Shown: positions 24,211 to 33,847 of the stretch, piece by piece
Position numbering within the stretch: the stretch's first letter is position 1
Layout of the letters: the number at the start of each line of letters is the position of its first letter
Assembly: GCF_947242115.1 (NCBI RefSeq)
Contig: NC_074719.1
Span: forward strand, 1,919,783 to 1,983,782
Direction of reading: 5' to 3'
From: Biomphalaria glabrata
Taxonomy: Eukaryota; Mollusca; Gastropoda; Planorbidae
DNA: 64,000 bases
The notes under the pieces: model-generated
The model's input: the letters and a program-made list of their open reading frames with translations, nothing else
What the model was told of the DNA's origin: nothing
Databases searched by the model: none
Program-made: the position numbers and the translations under genes

Positions 24211-25283
24211 ATATCTTATCTTATATAATACAGATGTTACTTCAAAAAAGAAGATGATTACGTCCTACGCGTCATGCATTTAGTCATGCATATTAACCAA
24301 TGACTTAAATTCTGCCAAGTCACTGGTTTTCCTGGCTAGCTCAGGTAACCCATTCCATGCTCTAATAGCACTAGGGAAGAAGGAGCATTTGTATAGATTT
24401 GTCCTAGCATATGGGACGAGAAATGTGCCTTTATCTTTATGTCTTTCAGAGTATTTTATTAGGTTTTTGTTTAGTATTTGAAGAATATGTTTCAATGTTT
24501 TATGTATAATTGCTATTTACTTTTGAGACTTCTGTCCTGAAGGCTTTCTAAATTTAGTGATTTTACTAAAGGTGTTACTCTAGTCCAGTAATGCCCAACC
24601 TAATTCGACCCGCGGGCCATTTTAATTTCCAACACTCGTCTCGCGGGCCATATGACCTAAAAGCTACAAAAACTAAATGAAATTGTTCGGAAACTATTTT
24701 GGTGAAACCTGTGAATTTAATACTTAATTAATAGATTATTTGACAATTATATTTTTGTACGATTCAAATAAATAGCTTCATTTCCCTACTTAAAATGTAA
24801 GCAACGACTCACTTTATGGTCTCTTTCCAATGTATCTTCCAATCTCTAGTCGAGGTTTAACAATCTTTTATTCGTGACTCAAACTCAAACAAAGAATACA
24901 GCCATATTTATTTTATAATGCCCTTTTTATGTTGTTGTTTTATTAGACAGCCACACTTTCTTTATAAAATAAATATGTTGGCTTATTATCATGTTCAACA
25001 AAAAAAAAAAAAGTAAAGATATGTTCACTTTTCCTGGTAGATTCTACATTCAGCGTCCCATTTCATAAACACACAAATGTTAAAGGTTATGGTATCAATC
25101 CATCAGAGAAAAAGTGAGGGCCCAAACGTAGGTAAAGAGACATTTTTTCAACCTTTTTTTTTTGTTTGGAAGGGGGATTTCTACACTTTGTGCCGGGTGA
25201 AACCACACCGCGGGCCGGATCTGGCCCGCGGGCCGTAATTTGGGCATCACTGCTCTAGTCCAATGTGAATATTTAAATTATGG
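24211..25283 (-). mobile_element. LINE RT C-terminus and tail, split by a hAT MITE
   Basis: From the low end: 3' terminal TTATCTTATATAATACAG, then a minus-strand frame of 71 codons (24280-24495) with NKNLIKYSERHKDKGTFLVP and SFFPSAIRAWNGLPELARK. Farther up it resembles the 9118 copy. At 24578-24585 the LINE is interrupted by a 667-bp hAT element and resumes at 25261 for about 20 bp (CAATGTGAATATTT). Confidence 0.8.
24586..25252. mobile_element. Non-autonomous hAT element with 8-bp target duplication
   Basis: The left end CAGTAATGCCCAACCTAATT and the complement of the right end CAGTGATGCCCAAATTACGG are inverted repeats that continue into CCGCGGGCC on both sides. The element is flanked by a perfect 8-bp duplication CTCTAGTC (24578-24585 and 25253-25260). 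CAG-type ends and 8-bp duplications are the rule for hAT transposons. The 667-bp interior is AT-rich with no transposase frame, so it depends on a transposase in trans. Confidence 0.92.
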
Positions 25284-25378
25284 ATTAACATGCCTGACTA
25301 GGTGCATGCCGCGTAGGACGTAATCATCATCTTTGTTTCAAGTAATGTATGTATTTGATAAGATATGATAAATAATAA
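25272..25378 (+). mobile_element. LINE tail, opposite orientation
   Basis: TGGATTAACATGCCTGACTA, GCGTAGGACGTAATCATCAT and the end TTTGATAAGATATGATAA are the 3' tail of the same LINE family read on the plus strand. It faces the tail at 24211, forming an inverted pair. Confidence 0.7.
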
Positions 25379-25391
25379 TTAAAATCGTTTA

Positions 25392-27880
25392 CTAAGAAGG
25401 ATTTAGGACGTTCAATTCTCGCTCATAGGTCCTGTATAACCCAACACTACTGTAATTCAGTTTAGAAGGTAAAGAACCGCTATGGACATGTCCGGTGCCT
25501 GACCCTAAACAGTGTACTTTGGCCCCGCTGCTTCCTGGACATGTATTAGTTGTGTAAGTCATCTGAGTTTGATCAAATTTGATGTTGTGCTCCCTCACCC
25601 TGAAGCTTTCCTCCAACTGACCGACACTGACCTGCTTAGAGCATCCGTGAGGATGTGATACTATGAACGTCAACTTCGATTTGTCCCTATAAGTGTCCCT
25701 TACCCTTTCCCAAAGGAAATAATATTGCTCCATCATTTTATAAAGCTTCGTCCCCAGTGTCGCGTCACAGGTCACGTGTTTCAACAGACACACGTCTCGC
25801 TTGATGTTTACAATATAAATACTGACTTTATCAAGAATGACCACTGGGCTATTTTGGTCATCATAAAATAGTCTACATGTCGTGTGGCCGGCCTCTATGT
25901 CATCAAAAACCACATGTGTGGCTGTGCTGATAAGTATTTCCCACCAGACCTTGCTGGGGTTGTCTGAATGTCGACATTTTTCACAAGGACATTTTTTGTA
26001 GTTTCTCGAAAGCTGATGTCCACTAACAACACTCAATTCACTACCAAGTCCATTATATCCACGTCCATCAATATATTTATTCACAGCCATCTGTCCACTC
26101 CCTGTCCTCGGTAGACAACTATCTCTCCTTTCATAGAATGGATATTTAAGCCTTTTGCCAGGCCAAAACTGTGGTCTGCGCGGACTGACCTTCGCAACAC
26201 TAATTCTAACAGTCAGGTCAGCTGTAGATTTAATCAGTTTTAACAAATCATTGTCATGATAATCTTCAGGCAGGTGTGTTAGGTTTAAGTTGGCTATAGG
26301 AATGAACTGAGAATGACCTGGGTTTTTAATACAGTTTGCATAGTGTGAATGTAAATCAACTTCTCCACCTTCAGATACTTGAATCTCATGGTCACCTGTA
26401 GAATATACAATAAAAAATTGCTATGTTAACTACTTATGTTGGTAAATTAAATTTAGTGTAAGCTTGAATATATTACCTTTATAACCTTAAACCTAGTGTA
26501 AATCTCATAACATACTATTTCTCAGTTCAATTTGTCGAAATTTGTATTAAAATTTTCTCGTTTGGGCAGGGTTTAAATCCACGAAGGTGGATTGGGGAAG
26601 GATACCTTTTTTTTTAACCACCAGTTTAGAGCCCGGAAATTTAATGGCTTGACCCTTCACTAGTCTCCAGGGCTGATCAGTTCAGCATAAGCTGTAGACG
26701 CCGACAGACACAGTCTCTACACCAGACGAGCGTGCAGGGTCTATGTCTATCAGAGCTAGCATTTTCCCATAACCGCACCAGCAGAGCCCTGCACCAGGAG
26801 AGCGTGAGTTTTTGCTAGGACCGCACTTCCCCGTGGTGGAGGCTGTCCAGACCTAAGCAAGCAGTGCAGGACATGAGCCACTGTTTTGTTGGCTCATATT
26901 TCTCACGACTATGACCAAATTTTGATTCACGGTGCCCCCCGCTGCGGGGAAGAAGAGGAAACCGTGCCTCATATTCTGTTTGACTGCCCCAGACTTGTTG
27001 ATCTCGACAGGTCTGGGAAACCCAAAAATTCTCGACCTGTATGGCGACATTTATGCACTACGCAAGACAGCTGGGTTTCTGTCCAGGGCTTTTGCAAGAG
27101 AGAATTTGAGCCTCTCAAATGGAGTTTGATGATGTTGATTAAACACTTCTTGAGGGTGGGGGCTGGCTGGTCGTGTGGTATGCGCTCTAGCCTATAGTCT
27201 CGGTGATCCCGGGTTAGAATTCAGCCCTCTGCCATTCTTCGCCCCGTCCTGCGGGAGGTTGGACTATGATGATGTAATTATCACCTCTGAAGGTAAGGTA
27301 CAATCAAAACAGGTCAACGAAAGGACAACGCTTAGTTAAACTTGTGGAAGAAAATAGATGGATTAATGTTGTGCTATCGTTACAACAAGGCAAAAGGTTC
27401 ATTACTTACCACATATTATTAAACAATCATTTGCCACTCTAGTCGACTGATTCTCACTGTCTTCTAGTTGCTAAATGATGGAAAAGAAATAATGTAGCAA
27501 GCAAAATTATTTTAAAAAGCTTATCTAAAATACTATATCTACCAATAATGTACAAGTTATCTTATCTTATCTTATATAATACAGACGTTACTTCAAAAAA
27601 GAAGATGATTACGTCCTACGCGTCATGCATTTAGTCATGCATATTAATCAATGACTTAAATTCTGCCAAGTCACTGGTTTTCCTGTGACGTAAATCAAGG
27701 GTGATGATACTCCAATAAAATGTTTCAATGCGCTCTAATGTACACCTTCTTTTGAACACAAATTTACATTTTTTTCTGCTCTGCTTCTAGGTGCCCATCC
27801 TTATGATGATGGATAAAGTTTTTACACTTTAATATAATATTAACACTGTAGCAATCCAGAGAAATAATTGAACTTACCAT
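25392..27880 (-). CDS. Intracellular trypsin-fold serine protease-like protein, 3 exons
   Basis: Spliced coding exons on the minus strand are 27880-27878 (only the start ATG), 27470-27410 and 26395-25392. Each intron has GT-AG ends (donors GTAAGT, acceptors TTTAG and CTACAG) and phases agree, giving 355 residues. The ATG is the first in frame after a stop at 27922-27920. The trypsin-type triad is visible: His182 in STATHVVFD, Asp222 in KRDVCLLK and Ser311 in CPGSSGAK (GxSG). A cysteine-rich CPCEKC lies ahead of the His. There is no signal peptide, so the protein is probably cytosolic or nuclear. The family looks like a lineage-expanded, uncharacterised mollusc group. Substrate is unknown and I give no symbol. 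A second, broken copy lies inverted at 29221-30075. Introns carry a LINE tail, a LINE scrap and a SINE-B. Catalytic activity is inferred from motifs only. Confidence 0.8.
26700..27150 (+). mobile_element. LINE C-terminal zinc-binding fragment in an intron
   Basis: The frame at 26886 reads CGEEEETVPHILFDCPRL, the C-x-H-x3-DC zinc-binding end of RNase H-bearing LINEs. A neighbouring frame continues with YGDIYALRKTAGFLSRAFAR. The two parts are out of frame with each other. It lies in the second intron of the protease-like gene, antisense to it. Confidence 0.65.
27160..27305 (+). mobile_element. SINE-B, diverged
   Basis: GGCTGGTCGTGTGGTATGCG, the B-box-like CGGGTTAGAATTC and CCCCGTCCTGCGGGAGGTTG match the SINE at 33210. 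It directly follows the LINE fragment within the same intron. Confidence 0.7.
27557..27686 (-). mobile_element. LINE tail in intron 1
   Basis: TTATCTTATATAATACAGAC through TTCTGCCAAGTCACTGGTTT matches the 5281-type 3' end. It is 5'-truncated to about 130 bp. Confidence 0.8.
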
Positions 27881-28375
27881 CTTAAATGTATTCCTTGATT
27901 GTTGATTCACTAAGAAGTCTTATCAAGCAACCACTTTGAGCCAATATATCTTTTATTTATAGTGCTCCAATCTGAACCACAATTGTTAGGGGATTCTTTT
28001 ACTAGCTGACGAAATTCTGGTCAGGATCCAAGTGAATAAATGGGCCAACAAAAGCTGAATGGGTTAACCCTGTTCTATTTTAACTGCCTGCTGACGTAAT
28101 ATTCTAATTACATGGCAAAAAAAAAATCAATTAGAAATATTTACATTAAAAAGAAACGCAATGAAGAATACTATTATAACCCCGCCCTCGCGTTGATGGT
28201 GCGCAACAGCACACCGTTCAACTCGAGGGACAGACGACATATTGATTCGGGAGGTCGAACTGTTTTAGATCTGGTGGAAGCGATCTCAAGGTTTGGGAGT
28301 CTGAGCTGTCCGGGACCAAACGTGATACCTGCGAATTGCATAGAGGATCTGGCGCGGGACTGTGAAGTGTGTCGG
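27881..28375. other. Upstream region of the protease-like gene, no recognised gene
   Basis: This should hold the promoter and 5' UTR of the minus-strand gene. No TATA or Inr arrangement is convincing. A plus-strand frame (28112-28501) crosses it into the 29-bp array and resembles nothing known. Confidence 0.35.
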
Positions 28376-28377
28376 TG

Positions 28378-28622
28378 GTCTGTACCGATATGGTCACGGA
28401 GGTCACGTCTGTACCGATATGGTCACGGAGGTCACGTCTGTAACGATATGGTCACGGAGGTCACGTCTGTACCGATATGGTCACGGAGGTCACGTCTGTA
28501 ACGATATGGTCACGAAGGTCACGTCTGTAACGATATGGTCACGGAGGTCACGTCTGTACCGATATGGTCACGGAGGTCACGTCTGTACCGATACGGTCAC
28601 GGAGGTCACGTCTGTACCGACT
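28378..28622. repeat. 29-bp tandem array
   Basis: Eight to nine copies of GTCTGTACCGATATGGTCAC plus GGAGGTCAC, with ACC/AAC variants. Three plus-strand frames stay open through it by chance. Confidence 0.92.
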
Positions 28623-28790
28623 GCATGGTCTTGCGGTATGCGTGCTAAACTGCTGTTCGGTCGTCTCGATGGTTCCGGGTTCAAACCCTGCCCGCTGCCA
28701 TCTCCCTTCTTCCTGCGGGATGTTTGGACTACGAAGTAGATTATCTTCAACTGATGAAGATACGAAACTTGTAAAATATTTACAAAACAA
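28622..28790 (+). mobile_element. SINE-B
   Basis: It begins near CATGGTCTTGCGGTATGCGT, has the B-box GGGTTCAAACCC and ends with the family signature TAGATTATCTTCAACTGATG and GATACGAAACTTGTAAAATA. It adjoins the 29-bp array directly. Confidence 0.8.
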
Positions 28791-28929
28791 ATTTTTTTTT
28801 ACAAATACCATAGGAGGGTTTCGAGTCAAGCAAGTATCTTTATACTAGAATAGACCTGCATTTATTGACAGTAGATTGTTAATTGACTAGATTTTTTTCT
28901 TTAGAAAAGCCAAAACCTTAACCGAGATC

Positions 28930-29092
28930 ACTATTTCCCAATGTAATAAAAATTGAAAGTAAAACAAACGAACAAAATATGAAAACATTAGAGATTTAAT
29001 GACTATGGAAGTTATCTAAAATATAATATTCCCTGTAGCTATATCAACCGAACTGACACTGAAGATACATTAGAGGAGATAGTGACAACTGA
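28930..29092 (+). mobile_element. Decayed copy of the restriction-like-endonuclease LINE
   Basis: ACTATGGAAGTTATCTAAAA, TCCCTGTAGCTATATCAACC and AGATAGTGACAACTGAC align in order with 477-545 of the LINE fragment at 268-663, with indels. It ends where a SINE-C begins. Confidence 0.55.
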
Positions 29093-29220
29093 CATTATTA
29101 TTATTATTATAGCTCTTATATAGCGCTACTTTCATGCTTATAGCATGCTCAGAGCGCTTTTGGTCCAATCTCATTTGTGGACCAGTGGGTGGGAGGGGGT
29201 ATCTAGGAATTGGTTTTCCG
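29093..29220 (-). mobile_element. SINE-C, head missing
   Basis: The tail side (TTATTATTATTATAGC), the GCGCTACTTTCATGCTTATA block and GGTATCTAGGAATTGGTTTT match the SINE at 54698. The tRNA-like half is absent. Confidence 0.85.
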
Positions 29221-30075
29221 TTTTGTAAACGGATATGGCCGGGATGCCAAAGGAAGGACCTTTGACCTATTTTTCAGGAACCAAATTTATGAGAAATTAC
29301 AGAACTTGCCCTTGTGAAAAAATGGCAACAATTAGACACACCAAACAGTGTCTGGTGGGAAATAATAGTCCAAACAGCCACACATTTGGTTTTTGATGAC
29401 ATAGAGTCCAGACACACTAGCTGTAGACTATTTTATGATGGCCAAGATAGCCCAGTGGTCATTTTTGATAAGCCTATATTTTATTTTTTTTTTATATAGA
29501 AAAAGATGTTTTGTTTGTTTTACATGTTTCGGAGTTGAAGATAGTTTACTTCCTAGTCCAAACCTCCCGCAGGACGACGGGGGATGGGAGCGGGCAGGAT
29601 TTGAACCCTCGACCATCGATAAATCCGAACGACAGTCCAGTGCGCAAACCGCACGACCAGGCAGCCACCCCATGATGAATGTGAGTTATGTTACGTCAAG
29701 TGTAATGCTTCATTAGGAGATAAACTTTTCCAAACAGAGAAGTCATTTCACTATATCTGGATGAAAGCCACAACAATAAAGTACTGGAATTGGTCAAAGC
29801 TAGTTTTTATAGTTTCTTATCCTCACGGATGCTACCGACAGGTCAGTCTAGGTCAGTTGCTGGACAATGAGAAGGTTAGTGAAGTGAATAACTCTTTTGA
29901 TATGACCAAGTTGACTTACACCACAGTTACATGTCCAGGGAGTAGTGGCGCCATTGTCCACTATTTGGGATTTAATACTGGACATGTACACAGTGGATCG
30001 ATACATTCTAAAAAAAACAAACTTCAGTGCTGTTGGTTTACAGATGAAGTTACCAATAGAGCAAAATTAGACTAA
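29221..30075 (+). pseudogene. Broken inverted paralog of the trypsin-fold gene
   Basis: In order it encodes relatives of the protein at 25392-27880: RNYRTCPCEK, then after a frameshift near 29318 NSVWWEIIVQTATHLVFDD and SCRLFYDGQDSPVVIFDK. A SINE-B follows, then NASLGDKLF, LVFIVSYPHGCYRQVSLGQL, YTTVTCPGSSGAIVHYLG and a stop near 30075. The counterparts of the catalytic His and Ser, and probably the Asp (DEC for DVC), are kept. The N-terminal part before CPCEK is mostly missing. The frameshift and the inserted SINE make a normal product unlikely. It lies inverted relative to its paralog, about 3 kb away. Confidence 0.8.
29497..29672 (-). mobile_element. SINE-B inserted in the paralog
   Basis: The complement of the SINE-B head (AAACCGCACGACCAGGCAGC) is at the high end, followed by the B-box complement GGATTTGAACCC and CCCGCAGGACGACGGGGGAT. 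It is close to the copy at 33210, so it is relatively young. It separates the codons for VVIFDK from those around the catalytic Asp. Confidence 0.88.
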
Positions 30076-30099
30076 TAGTATTACTTCGAACTAGAATTT

Positions 30100-31110
30100 A
30101 TTACAATATTTGTGTAAAGGTTTTGACAGTGTTCACTCCATTTCAGTTTGTTGTCGATGATTGTACCAAGGTATTTATATTCTTGTACTTGTTCTACGGT
30201 TTGGTTGTTTATCTGAATTTCTGCAAGATGGCCGCCTTTATGTTTCCTAAAATCTATTATAATTTCTTTAGTTTTCTGAACATTTAAAATTATCTTATGT
30301 TATCTATACACCATTGGTAAAAAATGTTCATTGTTGAATGGTACAGATTTTCGTCACCTGCAATAAGGCCGATGATTGCTGTGTCGTCAGCAAATTTTAA
30401 GATGGGAGTGTCAGCTGATAGGCTCTGAATGTCATTTGTGTATGTGGTATGCACTACTGGTGACAGGACGCACCCCTGCGACGTTCCAGTGCTAAGCTCT
30501 CTCATGCCGGACACATGCCCGTTCACTTTTACATATTGTGGGCGTTTGATAAGAAAGTTTAGAATCCAAGCTTGTATGTTTTTGCTAACGTTCAATTCAG
30601 AAAGTTTTTGTATCATGCGAGGTGGTTGGATGGTGTTGAATGCGGATGAAGAATCTACGAATAATACTCTGGCGTAGTGTCTCTGAGTATCAAGATGATG
30701 GTATAGACAATTCAGCATGAATAGTATGGCATCTTCTGTACTTCTTGACGGTTTGTAAGCAAACTGGTGCGGGTCAAGACGTGTTTCGACTTCTTTCAAT
30801 AGATGTTTTAAAATCATTTTCTCCAGGCACTTCATTGGAATTGATGTAAGTGCTACGGGACGTAGATCGTTGTTGGAAGCAATGATCTTCTTTTGGGTAC
30901 TGGAATTATTTCAGACGTCTTCCAAATGGAAAGTATTTTGTGCGTTTGCCAGGACTTGTTGAATATAGCACAAAAGATATAAGCCAGTTGATATGTGTAG
31001 CCTACTGGGCCAGTGGGTCTAAAACCGATCCTTGGGGTAATCCGTGATTGAAGATTAAGCTTGCTGAGACTTAACCACGATATATTGGGTGCATTAAGTC
31101 AATTTGGATC
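30100..31110 (-). mobile_element. LINE reverse transcriptase fragment (CR1/Rex1-like)
   Basis: The main frame (30835-30290) has the RT order: LDPHQFAYKPSRSTEDAI, LFVDSSSAFNTI (motif A), STGTSQGCVLSPV (motif B) and LKFADDTAIIGLI (FADD, motif C). Below 30290 another frame continues with KTKEIIIDFRKHK and YKYLGTIIDNKLKW. Above 30840 there are pieces such as SIWKTSEIIPVPK. Frame changes at both ends make it defective. It is related to the copy at 50030-50740. Confidence 0.85.
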
Positions 31111-31230
31111 CGAGTCAGTTCACAACGAGATGCCAAAAGTAGCTGAGAATCCTTCCATTGAGTGTCTGTAGTGTAACGGAATTGTACATTTTCTGCGTGT
31201 GTCCAGCGTGCCAGAAGGTCATGTCCATTG

Positions 31231-31425
31231 TGTGTCTTATCTTATATGATACAGACGTTACTTCAAAAAAAAAAAAAAAAAGAAAATGATTAGGCCTATG
31301 TCCTACGCGTCATGCATTCAGTCATGCATATTAACCAATGACTTAAATTCTGCCAAGTCAGTGGTTTTCCTGGTTAGCTCAGGCAACCCATTCCATGCTC
31401 TAATAGCACTAGGGAAGAAAGAGCA
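31231..31425 (-). mobile_element. LINE tail
   Basis: TTATCTTATATGATACAGAC through GCTCTAATAGCACTAGGGAA matches the 5281-type LINE end. An A-run has expanded near 31267. The match ends at GAGCA exactly where a 28-bp minisatellite starts. Confidence 0.85.
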
Positions 31426-31595
31426 CGTGAGATGTGTTTATGTTTGTGTGTCATGAGAGATGTGTTTATGTTTGTGTGTCATGAGAGATGTGTTTATGTT
31501 TGTGTGTCATGAGAGATGTGTTTATGTTTGTGCGTCACGTGAGATGTGTTTATGTTTGTGTGTCACGTGAGATGTGTTTATGTTTGCAATGTTAT
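31423..31595. repeat. 28-bp tandem array
   Basis: About six copies of GAGATGTGTTTATGTTTGTG with TGTCATGA or CGTCACGT linkers. Some linkers contain the E-box CACGTG. It starts at the truncation point of a LINE. Confidence 0.9.
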
Positions 31596-31599
31596 CACA

Positions 31600-31992
31600 G
31601 CGCCTTGGGCCAACATTTTGTTTGTAAACAGCGCTCTATAAATGAAATTATTGTTATTATGTGAATGTGGGACCGTGCGGAACAAAGCCAAGTATTTGGA
31701 AATTCCCGGAAAGTTGTGCTAGTCCTACTACACTCGAACGTAGTCAGATTTCAAGCTAATGAACTTTGTAGCTGTTGGGACCAAAAAAAAAAAGGAATAA
31801 GATCAAAGTCATGTGACTTATTGTGCATCTTTAAAATAAGACTCGGGGTTGGCAGTCTTCTTTGACACACTGAGACTGTCAGAAAGAACTTTGAAAGATG
31901 ACAGAGTGGTCAAGCTGTGAGGGATGGCATGTCATTTCTGATCTGCTCGACTTTGCAAATGAAAAAAATTATTAAGAGTCAGGAATAGATGG
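31600..31992. other. No recognisable gene
   Basis: Includes a short SINE-C-like tail (GCGCTCTATAAATGAAATTA) near 31633. Nothing else is recognised. Confidence 0.4.
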
Positions 31993-32255
31993 AGGCGCGA
32001 TGGCTGAGCGGTAAAGCGCTTGGCTTCCGAACTGGGTACCTGGTGAAGACTGGGATTTTAATTTCGGGATCTTCGAGCGCCTCTGAGTCCACCCAGCTCT
32101 AATGGGTACCTGACATTAATTAAGGAAAATAAAGGCGGTTGGTCGTTGTGCTTGCCACTTGACCCCCTAGTTAACCGTAGGCCACAGAAACAGATGACCT
32201 TTACATCATCTGCCCTATGGAGCACAAGGTCTGAAAGGGGAACTTTACTTTTTTC
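31993..32255 (+). mobile_element. SINE-A, complete copy with target duplication
   Basis: The tRNA-like head contains an A-box-like TGGCTGAGCGG, but the B-box region is reduced. The body has GAGTCCACCCAGCTCTAATG and GGTACCTGACATTAATTAAG. It ends GGGGAACTTTACTTTTTTC. The 11-bp duplication GGAATAGATGG flanks it (31982-31992 and 32256-32266), which supports these limits and retroposition. Confidence 0.9.
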
Positions 32256-32269
32256 GGAATAGATGGCGG

Positions 32270-33172
32270 TAATAATTCTTTATTTGCGATCTGTTAGGCG
32301 CTTCCGCCGTGTCGAATGCAGATAAACATAGACATAAATAAATATAGACTGGCCAATTAAAGAGTTTTATGAAATGAAAATTTGTGACTTGCAATTTTGT
32401 GTACTTTATTATAAAGCATTTATGAGCAGTATAAAAGTGCTTTTTTAACTTTGATACACACCTATATATATTGTATATAAGGAGGAAGTGTAGATTTGTT
32501 TAATCTCTAAGAATGAAGATCATGCAACTTTTCAGAATTCGGAAATCCGAATACAATAGATATACATGTTTTCAAGTTACATGAAGTTACTTCCTTTTTC
32601 CAGTCTATGTTTATTTATCTCTATGCAGATAAACCAAACGGAGGTAACTCTCAACGAAATCCAATAACACCGGCGAAAGACCGAACAATCACTATAAGTT
32701 AGTCGACGCTGATACTGAATGTCGGACGAGAAGTTTGATAGTAACGAAGGGATACGTCGAATCCGTCTAGGTTCATAACAAGCTTCCTATCTCTAAGGCG
32801 TCCTAAAGTCGTCTGTTTACATCGGCTGATATTTCGCTATCTCTCCCTAAAACCTAGTCTTGTTTTTACTAGTCACGTCATTGTCTGCAAGTCAAAACTT
32901 TCCCTATTTCCAAAACAACTAATTCCTAAATCGTGCCATAACAGATCTATAGGGCAGACGATATAACATTTCGGCAGTGATACTAAAAAAGGCTCCTTGA
33001 ATAAAATGTCAGAGGTTTCGATATTATGAATAAATGTGTATACAATCAGTTAATAAGTTTGAAGCTTCGTGTTAAATACTTCATTACTTGAGTGAATCTA
33101 GTATTTAAATTAAGTTATATTGTAAGTTGATAGAATGTGTTCATTCTTTTCATACTGGGGATTTCCAATGTC
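32270..33172. other. No recognisable gene
   Basis: AT-rich unique sequence. No frame or repeat family recognised. Confidence 0.45.
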
Positions 33173-33482
33173 TGTATTTTTAGAATGCCCTTGAGCCCAC
33201 CCAACACTATTGGCTGCCTGGTCGTGCGGTTTGCACTCTGGACCGTCATTCAGATTTATCGACGGTCGAGGGTTCAAACCCTGCCCGCTCCCATCCCCCG
33301 TCGTCCTGCGGGAGGTTTGGACTAGGAAGTAAACTATCTTCAACTCTGGAGGAACATCCGAAACATGTAACACATTAATTACTTAACACTGTACAGTAAA
33401 AGCAGCTAACCGTTGGCATAGAAACGGCCCATAAATCATTTTACCCTAAGGACAGCAAGATCTGAAAGAGATGCTTTACTTA
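33173..33482 (+). mobile_element. SINE-A interrupted by SINE-B
   Basis: TTTAGAATGCCCTTGAGCCC and ACCCAACACTAT are the middle of SINE-A. After a SINE-B the SINE-A end resumes with GCTAACCGTTGGCATAGAAA, ATCATTTTACCCTAAGGACA and GATCTGAAAGAGATGCTTTA. SINE-B is therefore the younger insertion here. Confidence 0.75.
33210..33378 (+). mobile_element. SINE-B, near full length
   Basis: Head TGGCTGCCTGGTCGTGCGGT, B-box GGGTTCAAACCC, body CCCCGTCGTCCTGCGGGAGG and end ACATCCGAAACATGTAACAC. This is the best reference copy of the family in the window. Confidence 0.85.
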
Positions 33483-33847
33483 CTTTATTGTGAGATCCAC
33501 ATCTAGTAATTCCAAAAACGTGAGAAACATGCTATTTTTTTATATTTTATTGTTTTAAACACATGTATTGTTTTTGTAATTTAAATTATATGTCCATAGC
33601 TTTGTAACATCGCAGCACATCGTTGAGAAGCGTCAAGCAGAAAAAAAACAATTCACGTCTCCTGATAAATTAAGGCCATGACCTTGACCTTGTATCTACC
33701 ATTTGTGTATACAAAGAAGCTTGAGGCCAACAAAACTGGATCGAAATTATTTAGAAAAAAAAGCAAAAAAAAAAAAAAAAGCTCTCAGATTAAAAATCAA
33801 CAAATTTATTTAGATAAAACTCTAAATAAAAGTCAACAAAAAGTAGG

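Noticed and set aside
28112-28848. Overlapping plus-strand frames with repeated YRYGHGGH words
   Set aside because: They cross the 29-bp array and a SINE-B. No start context or domain.
31993-32070. tRNA gene candidate
   Set aside because: The A-box-like head is the 5' part of SINE-A. No complete cloverleaf can be drawn, and the same sequence recurs many times with the SINE body attached.
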